A DNA stretch of 64,000 nt, taken from positions 196,461 to 260,460 of the forward strand of contig KB307554.1 of the NCBI GenBank assembly GCA_000328365.1, given 5' to 3'. Shown here piece after piece: positions 56,285 to 64,000 of the stretch. Under the pieces are notes generated by a model, which saw nothing but the letters and a program-made list of their open reading frames with translations, had not been told where the DNA came from and searched no databases. Each line of letters starts with the position of its first letter. The first letter of the stretch is position 1. This DNA is from Capitella teleta (taxonomy: Eukaryota; Annelida; Polychaeta; Capitellidae). A program made the position numbers and the translations under genes.

Positions 56285-57855
56285 ATAATTATGTATGTCC
56301 TGGTTGTTGTAGACCAGTTTTCAAAGTGGTTTGAATATTTTGCGCTCCCCAACCAGACTGCTTAGAACGTGTCAACAACTCTGGTCAATGAATACTTCTG
56401 CCATTTCGAATGTTCTCGACAATTCCACTTGGATCAAGGCGCCAATTTCGAGAGCGCTCTCTTCTAATTGGTATGCAGAGAACTGTGTTTTGCAAAGACA
56501 CGGACCACACCTTACCCGCCCTGCTCGAATGGACATGTGGAATGCCAGAATTGTTTAATTTTTCAAATGCTCCGTTGCTTTATCACGTATACCCTCACAG
56601 AATTGGATAAGTTAATTCCACAGCTAGCAGGGGCTATCAGGGCCACAAATAACTGATCAACTGGGTTCACACCGATTCTGATGGTGGTGGGTTGAGAGGC
56701 AGTTCTGGACCCAGAGCCCCTGTTAAGTACCCAAGCGGTCATCCAGGGTGAAAGTGGTCACAAACAGGTTCAGGAGAGAGAAGTATTCAGGCTGGCACGT
56801 GAAGTGGCCAGGACACATCTAACCGGGGCTCAAGAGCATAAGAAACAATAATATGATAATCTGGTCGGACGATTTCAGAAGTACTCAGCAACCTGGTCTA
56901 CATGAGGAATGAATACCACCAAGCCGAGGACGAGTGCTGGCCATCGAGCTGAGACCGAAGGACCCTTGGAGGCCAGTGCTGGGTGCTCTGACCCCAAGAC
57001 AATGACCAAAGAGAAGGAGTGTTTGCAGTGTGGGACTGTTGTCTCCAGCCTGAAGCATTATTACTGCTGCCAACATGAGTCCTGGTTTTTACAACAGGAA
57101 ACTACATGCTGGGTGTGCAGCGTCCAGTGATTCAAGAGGCACTTCTTGGAGCTACATGTGCAGCACACACACCAGGGGTCCAGCACTGCGTACTTCTGCA
57201 GTGACCTATGCGAAACCTAAGCAAGTGTGCAGCCGCAAGACACTCATCTGCTGAGCTAGCCCAGCTACTCTACTGGTGGGTGTGCGAGAACTCCTCGCAG
57301 GTTTCCCTTACATGTTCCAGGGCCTGCCGTTTGCACCAGCAGTGTGTAACATTGACAGTTAGTGCCCCTCTCTCAGGCTCTCTGTACTTGCAATTGTTTG
57401 GCTGGATAGCAGCGGTCGATTTCTACTTTTACCTAGACCAGCTACTGAAAGTCAGCATAGCAACGAAATTGATGCACTTGCTGAGGTTGCAGGGCGATGG
57501 TGACTATCATCTGCTGAGATGCACAGCTAATTGTTGCTTTCCAGAGACACGGCGCCAGTTGTCTTGCGAAGCGAAGGGCCAGTCTGTTCAAAGGTCGTTC
57601 GGCGTGCACCTTCACCGGAATTGTGTCTTCCCGTAATTATTCACTAAGTGCGACTGATGGTGCTGCCACACAAGCACCTGGTTCCTTGCCATTGTTTTGG
57701 TGGCACTGTGGATGACGCCAAGCGCTGGCTAGCTTGCTTCCCCAACTCCATTTTTGGCTTTGCAGGCACAGTCACCAATGAGAGATATTTTGAGGTAGCC
57801 ACTGCTATCCTTCTGTCTCACACTGTAATCGAGAGTGACACACCTCCATAGCAGA
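56285..57855 (+). mobile_element. decayed Ty3/gypsy integrase relic followed by zinc-finger and TatD-nuclease-like sequence (fossil)
   Basis: Around 56,290-56,900 the plus strand resembles the integrase core and downstream region of a Ty3/gypsy pol (VVVDQFSKWFEYF-type and LDQGANFESALF-type blocks). About 56,905-57,200 is Cys/His-rich, like small zinc fingers. About 57,410-57,850 resembles a TatD-family metal-dependent DNase, with a VD-x-Y-x-YLDQLL-type start, an HCFGGTVDDAKRWL block and an IESDTPP block. The whole is broken, with roughly ten or so disruptions, and carries no recognised LTRs. Whether the TatD part belonged to the element or was an adjacent host copy is not settled. It is old. 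Confidence 0.6.
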
Positions 57856-58894
57856 ATTCAGGTGTCACTGTGCCACATAAGTAACACAATAAGCCAAAAA
57901 ACAATTGTATAATAATGCCTATCACAGAGTTATAAACCAAAAATAGATTGCTTTTGTGACACAAATGTGGCAAGTAATGGAACAAATGTGGCAGTTTATT
58001 TAGCGGATTAGCCAAAACGGTCGACGAGAGCAGAGCAAAATGGCACACATTCATGGCATATTTATGGTGCCTTTTCCACTGCTTACATAAGGGTTTAGGA
58101 GATTAGGCCTCAACTGCGACATATGAATGATTGCAGGTACAAATGCCAGGAAATAATAGATGGATATAGAGATAGATAATTTTATTGTTATTATAGATCG
58201 CACGTTGAAGCATATACATGTATGTACATATACATGCACATACATGCCTACACAATAGCGTGCATGCATGTACAACTGTAGATAAAAGCGTGCATGTGTA
58301 AACACGGAAGAAGGCGACTCAGCCAAACGCTATGTGTGCTGTGTATTTAATTTTTAGATATCCCGTCTCCTTCTGTTTGTTGCTCAGGTAATTAAACCTC
58401 TTTATTATGCCTCTCAACTCTCTAAAGAACAACAAATGGCGTGACAACTGATTAATTTGGACATCAGAGGGATTACGGAATCAGATAAAAGAACCAAGCT
58501 TGCCGGTTCTTGAATCTGCGCAAGACACTGATGGTGCCACATACTACTCTCCCTCTACCTTGCGCTCTATGGTAAGGTTCTACTGTGCTTCGTTAGATTT
58601 TGTGCTAATATAGCTGTTCTGCTTGTTCTATATTGTGCAGTTCTACCGATATTGTCCATGTCTTCCCCCCTTTTTTTGAGAGGCCAGCTAGACTGGTTTT
58701 CTTTTTTCCTTTCCATGCACTGTGTCTGTGTTGAAGCACTATTTGCCCAGCTCTATAAATCGGGTATAAGTCTTTTTCAAACCACATCTGCAAATATTAT
58801 TTGTTGTTAAAAATGCAGGATTTTTTTAATAATGAACGATTATTCAAATTCCACACAAATTTTCGTCCCACCCCACACAACTTTCCGTCTTACC

Positions 58895-59075
58895 CGTATA
58901 CAACTCACGTCCGTCAAGGATATGCAAATGATAAGCCGGACACTTTCCGTCCTTCGTATCCCCACTGTGTATATGTTATTATGAATTAATCACCCTGCGT
59001 GTCAATTTTTAACCAGCAGACGACGGCAAAACCACCACTTCACGGGGTTAACTGAGTCTTACACATTGCCTAGCG
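58895..59075 (+). repeat. direct repeat, copy 1 (partner at 59,949-60,170)
   Basis: Both copies share gatatgcaaatgataagc, then tatccccactgtgtatat, and further on gcagacgacg. The second copy begins immediately after the run of Ns. The copies differ at roughly one base in five or six in the shared blocks, so this is an interspersed repeat or old duplication rather than a haplotype artefact. Confidence 0.65.
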
Positions 59076-59334
59076 CGTGTGTAGACCACTTTGAGTTTAA
59101 GTTATTTCAGTGGCCAACCATAAGTTAGAGAGAAAATGGTCGTGAAGAGTCCGTAGGAGGCAAGGTTCAGGGGCTCAGGACCAAACTTTCGTTACCGCTC
59201 CGATTTTCTCGATTTTTTTCGACATACTTCACCGCGAAGGTTAGTTTCCAGCGTCTGTGATGATTTAGACTGATTTTTGGATTCTGCCATGATGGCACGA
59301 GCGGTGAATTACTTACTAAAAGTTACTTAAGTGG

Positions 59335-59405
59335 TAGCTGACATACTACAGCGAGCCTAGCTCCCCAAGCCGTAGCGTAGTGCACACACACCGCTACTGC
59401 ATGAA
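59335..59405 (-). repeat. inverted repeat arm (partner at about 60,721-60,785)
   Basis: The minus-strand reading gives gcagtagcggtgtgtg, then a cttggggagct block followed by ctcgctgtagtatgtc. The plus strand at 60,721-60,785 gives gcggtagcggtgtgtg, then cttggggagctacagcgag. The two arms therefore face each other across about 1.3 kb that includes the assembly gap. Confidence 0.6.
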
Positions 59406-59616
59406 CAGGTCTTTGTAACGGCGACTATATTTTAGAGCAATATCACTTATATCACGCCGAGTCCTCCTACAATGTAAGAATGTTTTTAGCAGCTAAATGT
59501 ATTTAGAAATCGAAAAATAACCACCACTTGAGCTGTTACACGAGAAAATGAAGAGTAATTAATATAAAAACGAAGATTGTGGATGTTTGAACATATAACT
59601 TCGCCACCATTGTTGT

Positions 59617-59667
59617 TCTCGCGTGGAAATATCGCGAGATCACGCGTGATCTTCAAGTCTCGCGAGA
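59617..59667. promoter_or_regulatory. cluster of TCTCGCGAGA-type motifs and a 14-bp palindrome
   Basis: A perfect TCTCGCGAGA lies at 59658-59667, ATCGCGAGAT at 59631-59640, and TTCTCGCG begins at 59617. Between them GATCACGCGTGATC (59638-59651) is a perfect palindrome. TCTCGCGAGA is the motif bound by BANP at CpG-rich animal promoters. No gene is recognised next to it, and the sequence gap lies about 230 bases downstream. Confidence 0.45.
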
Positions 59668-59898
59668 TATGTTTTGACAGCTGTCATCGATCCCATTTAT
59701 GAGTGCCATCTTGAACTTTATTCTTTTTTGCTCGCACCTCAACACGTGGAAGGTAATGGAGCAGCAAACATTTCCCTCAATATACGATCATTCAATTGTA
59801 CAGACCGACTCCAGATAAGAGCTGTCATATTTTGTAAACAAAAAGCGCACGTGCTTATGTTGACATTCCGGTCATCGTGCGCCAGATGCATGTGATCC

Positions 59899-59948
59899 NN
59901 NNNNNNNNNNNNNNNNNNNNNNNNNNNNNNNNNNNNNNNNNNNNNNNN
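59899..59948. other. assembly gap (50 N)
   Basis: This is a run of exactly 50 N, probably a placeholder of unknown true length. It is flanked by repeats. Confidence 0.99.
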
Positions 59949-60413
59949 GTATATTACATCCGTTTGTCAATGATATGCAAATGATAAGCTGGACAATTTC
60001 CGTCCTCCATATCCCCACTGTGTATATAGCACGGAGGGGTATACCAAATGGAACAACTATTTCCAGATAAATTCGAAGGAACGGCAATCCTTAGCCACCA
60101 CAATAAATATTTGCTCACTATAACACATTGTCTAACGAGCAGACGACGCCACAGCACCAGTTCGGTCGAAGCGACCGATTGCATGTTACACAATGCACTA
60201 TAACATTCATAACGTATGATGTAAAAATGATTTACAGATCCGCGTTTCCATGCCATAGAGTTTGACCTAGATGTTTTGTAACGAAGTATTTCTGTAATCG
60301 AAAATTGATCAATTTATGGCATAATATGATGTATTTCCGACTTTTATGGTTGAGATATATGTCTTTCTGGAGAATAAAAGCTTCGCTTCGAATCGCTACA
60401 GCTCAAAATAGTA

Positions 60414-60510
60414 GTGGGCGATAACATAAAAATGGCATTTCGCTACTTGGGCGATAATAGAGGGGCATTACGCTATTTGGGCGATAAAAAAGGGCCATTT
60501 CGCTTGCTTA
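60414..60510 (+). repeat. tandem GGGCGATAA repeat, three imperfect units of about 31-34 bp
   Basis: The units read approximately gggcgataacataaaaatgg, gggcgataatagaggggcat and gggcgataaaaaagggcca, each followed by ttcgctac or tacgctat. The same core (gtgggcgataat) also occurs once at about 28,935 in ZMAT5 intron 1. Confidence 0.7.
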
Positions 60511-61190
60511 CGCTGAATAAGGCATTACGTGATTTCGACGGACCGGTTAAAAAGCTGTGAAACATCGTTCAACAGGTAGCAACGTGTACAAAAGTTGACT
60601 TTTTATGGAATGAAGTATTCAAAGATTTTCACCAGCTAGTATAAGTAGTGATTTTTGGATCACAAAGAATTCTACAGCTTCACAAAAGTTCACAACTCAC
60701 TGTCGCTATGGGAGTCAATGGCGATACGCGGTAGCGGTGTGTGGGAACTACTCCGCTACCCTTGGGGAGCTACAGCGAGCCCAATGAGGTATACAGATCT
60801 CGCCCGAGAATCTGTGCTACTTAAGTGGATCATAAATTTCAATTATACAGACCTCGCCCGAGAATCTGTGCTATTTCAATTCATAATTATTTTATTATAT
60901 TTGAATACAATTTTATTATAATATTGGAGCACTTGTCATATCAACCCGGACCCCAAATCATGCAATTGGGGGGATACAACAATGGTGGATTATGTGTGAT
61001 TCAAAGTGAGTTCAAAATGAAAATTGTAATTATACTGGATTTCCATTATTATTATTATTACAATTTACTATAATTATATAAGTAGTTATCAGATTATAGC
61101 CTTAATTAATTAATGATTAATTAATAATTAGTTCTATGTAACCGTATATAGCGATCATTATCATATGATTTATAGAATTCTCTGACACGC

Positions 61191-61268
61191 TGCACACTAG
61201 CCATGCCACTCCTTTCTGCTGGCTCCTGCGTTGCTTCAGCCTGAAAGGCGTGGCACGGCTAGCTGCAC
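61191..61268. repeat. 78-bp foldback with 26-bp imperfect arms
   Basis: The arms 61191-61216 (TGCACACTAGCCATGCCACT…) and 61243-61268 are inverted copies differing at a handful of positions. The loop is about 26 bases. It looks like a short foldback transposable element or a non-coding hairpin. Confidence 0.6.
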
Positions 61269-61989
61269 ACAATATCCCTGCGCCTGGGTATTACTGTATA
61301 CCGTATGGGACCCCCCAAAGGTTACACGACACATAAGCCCTCAGTGAGCTATGATCATGAGCACTGAAGCAGTGGATCAACAAAGGAGCAACTACTTAGG
61401 CGATGGCAATGCAATCTTTGCAATGCAATGCAGTCTAACCAGGTACCACGATTAGACACTAAGCAATGTGTCATGCTGTGGTGGACATAGCTAGGATTTT
61501 CATGGAGTTAACTGTAAGGCTGGGTGAATATTTGTGTTTATTATTCGTTTTCTTGCGAATAGTAGGGTGCCACCAAAGCTTAGTTATTTGTTTTTTGACC
61601 CGAATAGTTGGGAATTTCTTTTCCAGAAAATGATCAGTTTCAAGTTGTTGAAATAGATAGTGTCCCCCCACTCGCTAGAGGTTTTAGCCCCCCCCTCCCT
61701 CAAGAAATGTTAAACTTTTGAAGTTCCTTTGAAGGCATATCAGGCAGTTTGAAGACTGACTTTTAAAGGTTTTATTAGAAGTATTTTACTAATGATAATT
61801 ACTCCTTTTTTAATATAATAAATAATTAATACTTGGTATTCAATGTTGTACAGTACAATACTCTGCGAAGTTCGCGCTATCAGCAGGCGCGCTTTTTAAC
61901 AGCATGTAGGCGCGCGTAAAATAACCCGCCTCAGCGGGGTTTAGGCGCGCTGTAGATGCATGCGTCTATATACGCACCTCAAAAGACAG

Positions 61990-62575
61990 GGACTGGTATA
62001 ATCTCGATATGTCGAATTTCAAGGGACCGTTGAAATCACTTCGAGTTAGAGTCTTCGAGATATATTAACATGGAGTCGAATTGATTTTTCTCTTCGTAGC
62101 CATGATGACGAGTGTACGTACAGAAATGAAATGATGTCCCAACACTGTCCTTTGGTCATTAATATACCAAGTATATTTTCTTGGTAATGCCGATTTAAAA
62201 AGATCACAAACACTTCGTAGATTTTTGTAATTGTTGCATGTCTTTTAATAATGGTGACCACAAAGGAATGAATTGAATGAGGCTGTGTTTCTTTGTTTTG
62301 ACACCTATTGTGAGCATGAGTAGGATTCGGGAGTTACTCTGAGAACCGTTCGCTGTCAACTTCGAGAAAGGTGTGAATGACGCTGTTTGGACGCTCCGAG
62401 TCGAGCAATTAGTTAAGACAGCTTTATCGAATCACAGGTAAAGTTTCTCTAGCATTCAACTTTGCATGAAAATTTTGCATATTTGAGTTTACTTTGATAT
62501 ACAGGTATCTAAAGTTACCAACGGGGACGGAAAATGAGTTCGAGTTATTGGGCTTTTCGAGTTATGGGAGTTTTA
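61990..62575. mobile_element. degraded pogo-like non-autonomous element (tentative)
   Basis: Repeated CGAGTTA/TAACTCGA-type motifs are concentrated at both ends: tctcgatatgtcgaattt and cttcgagttagagt on the left, and gagttcgagttattgggc with ttcgagttatgggag on the right in inverse orientation. This is typical of pogo/Tigger MITE termini. Exact ends and a TA duplication could not be fixed. If a spliced leader exon of the R3HCC1-like gene really lies at 62,340-62,437, it sits inside this region. Confidence 0.35.
62340..62437 (+). CDS. possible upstream exon of the R3HCC1-like gene
   Basis: An open stretch reading …FEKGVNDAVWTLRVEQLVKTALSNH ends at a donor (TCACAG/gtaaag) in phase 2, which matches the exon starting at 63115. 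There is no in-frame ATG and a stop lies just upstream. It may therefore be 5' untranslated sequence or need a further exon. It could also be chance. Confidence 0.25.
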
Positions 62576-63114
62576 CATATCGTTACAAAACTCAATGTAC
62601 GGGTATAGGGATAGACTCGGGGATTCAAAATGGCTTTGAGTTATAGAGCAATTCAAGTTCTGGGATAATAAGATTAATTAATTAATTAAGGTATAATTAA
62701 GATTATACTTCAATAATTAAGATTATACTTCATTCGTATTTCTGTTTGTGTTCGGTGAATAGTAATCAATTGAATATTGGTCATTCGGGTTATCTGACTA
62801 TTCGCATTCGCCCAGCCTTTGTTAAATGTACTATGTTTATTTCCCCTGTGATCGACTGATGCTGCTACTAAGCTCTTTTATGAAGTGGGATATTATCATT
62901 ATATGGTCTCTTGGCTAACCTGCTTGGATCGAAGGCTGTTCTACTAAGCCTGGTGCATGTTCTGAGATCTCAGCAAGATGAATGAACATTATTTATGATT
63001 ATTAATCTTATTTTTAATTGTTTGAATGTCTAATTTAACCAATTTCAATCAATTATTTGGCCCTCGAATCACTACAAATAATTGATTTTCTTCAAAATTT
63101 ATTATTTCTTGTAG

Positions 63115-64000
63115 ATCTTGTGAAGATCTGAAGTCCAAGCTGGCGTACCTTCTGGACAACCGATACCTCAGCGCGGAAGATTCAGAGTTTGTGCAACTGG
63201 TAACCAGCGACATCAACTATTTTATCAAGTCCTCCAACTTTGAAACGTAACACGAGATGTGTGAAATAGTTCTCAATTCATACTGTTCTTTGTAGAGTCC
63301 TTCTTTTTCCTCCCATCGATGATTTCCACCGTCTCCTGATCCACAAAACCACTGAAGAATTTTCTCAGCTGTGCAGTTTCTCTGTCGGTGAAGGTGACAA
63401 CAGGAGAACTGCTGTTTGTGCTCAGTTACTCGTACTCAAGTCCGTCAAATGTGATGTTCATTTAAAATTATAACTTTGTTTTTTGTTGTCAGTGCTGTGA
63501 GATCATTTCCTCAACATGAAATAACACCCGCAATTCAAAAAGTACGTACGAAAGTGTGTATGAACACAAACCAGTGGGTTCATTCTGGATACATGGAGAA
63601 CGAGGTCAAGACGTCAGGAGAGCACGAGCGAGGTCATGGAGTGCCTAGGCCAAGCTCAGGACAAGGCAATAGGTTTGTTTTGCCAGATGGCATGCTTGTG
63701 TGAAATTTAAATTTAGGTACATCTCAAGAACATTATACAGTAAAATTGGTTGGGTAATATATAAGGTTATGCATGCACTAATTATCTATCAAAGCTGCCT
63801 TTTACTGCCTAAGTAAGTATGTATAACATGGATGTGTAATCACTGTCTGAGATCATTTCCTGAGATCTGTTGATCTATGTTTTTTATTTTCACAGGAAAC
63901 AGAAACGGCCTCAGAGGCAACTTTATGTCCCAAGAGGTCGGCGTAACCCTGAGGCGACAGAAGCACCTCCAGAAGCCATACAAGCTGAGCAAATAGCGAA
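63115..64000 (+). CDS. R3HCC1: R3H and coiled-coil domain protein 1-like, partial (runs off window)
   Basis: Four exons are visible: 63115-63246, 63296-63439, 63493-63672 and 63896-64000 (continues). The N-terminal sequence reads SAEDSEFVQLVTSDINYFI, VLLFPPIDDFHRLLIHKT, then CSFSVGEGDNRRTAVC. It tracks human R3HCC1 (SAENDFVHRI…, VLLFPPLSSRLRYLIHRT, SFSVGEGWKRRTVIC). RLLIH is the R-x3-H signature of a single-stranded nucleic-acid-binding R3H domain. The last visible exon has QRQLYVPRGRR, matching the family's QPLYVPR block. Phases agree throughout. The start codon must lie upstream of 63115 because no ATG precedes the R3H domain in this exon. The rest of the protein, including the RRM-like and coiled-coil parts, is beyond the window. 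Confidence 0.85.

Larger units (their letters stand above)
57856..59898. other. repeat-bearing spacer left of the assembly gap
   Basis: No gene is recognised. The stretch includes one copy of a direct repeat (about 58,895-59,075), one arm of an inverted repeat (59,335-59,405), and a cluster of TCGCGAGA motifs (59,617-59,667). Confidence 0.5.
59949..63114. other. repeat-rich spacer upstream of the R3HCC1-like gene
   Basis: No complete gene is recognised. In order it holds: direct repeat copy 2 (59,949-60,170), a GGGCGATAA tandem patch (60,414-60,510), the second inverted-repeat arm (60,721-60,785), two ACCTCGCCCGAGAATCTGTG units (about 60,805-60,872), a foldback (61191-61268), a CpG-rich AGGCGCGC patch (about 61,865-61,960), and a degraded pogo-like stretch (about 61,990-62,575). 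Confidence 0.5.

Overview
The window is nuclear DNA of an animal. It is gene-dense, with intron-rich genes whose introns mostly cluster at 45-63 nt, separated by AT-rich spacers and degraded transposons. PRPF8 is near-identical to animal Prp8 over most of its length, a myosin-18 with a PDZ domain is present, and the very short introns, moderate GC and tail-to-tail or head-to-head packing fit an early-branching invertebrate. A demosponge is my best guess, but nothing here proves the taxon. All gene models were built by eye from reading frame, splice-site phase and remembered protein families; no search was run.

Layout: 1-5.2 kb has no recognised gene, only a possible exon near 1.4 kb and a possible divergent promoter at 5.2 kb. 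8.75-26.1 kb (+) is MYO18 (28 coding exons, about 2104 aa), preceded by a possible non-coding exon. It contains one unusual 4.5 kb intron holding a Ser/Pro-rich, splice-compatible extra exon. 26.8-29.1 kb (-) is ZMAT5 (U11/U12 snRNP 20 kDa protein), tail-to-tail with MYO18. 30.6-35.2 kb is a nest of old mobile DNA: a decayed Ty3/gypsy copy whose 3' LTR is split by a pogo/Tigger transposon, then a second retroelement scrap. 37.0-46.1 kb (+) is PRPF8 (22 coding exons, 2366 aa). 47.6-50.1 kb (-) is TMEM199 (V-ATPase assembly factor), head-to-head with SFSWAP at 50.4-54.1 kb (+). 54.1-55 kb has unrecognised reading frames. 56.3-57.9 kb has a decayed gypsy integrase followed by a TatD-nuclease-like relic. 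58-62.6 kb is repeat-rich and includes a 50-base assembly gap. 63.1 kb to the end is the start of an R3HCC1-like R3H gene that runs off the window.

Functionally, three of the six recognised genes act in pre-mRNA splicing: PRPF8 in the catalytic core of both spliceosomes, ZMAT5 in the minor spliceosome, and SFSWAP as an SR-like regulator. MYO18 is a PDZ-containing myosin whose nucleotide-binding loops look degenerate, TMEM199 serves V-ATPase biogenesis, and the R3HCC1-like protein is a predicted nucleic-acid binder. At least three and probably four pogo/Tigger-type elements with TA target duplications lie in or between the genes. One sits inside a PRPF8 intron, and removing it restores a 56-nt intron of normal size.
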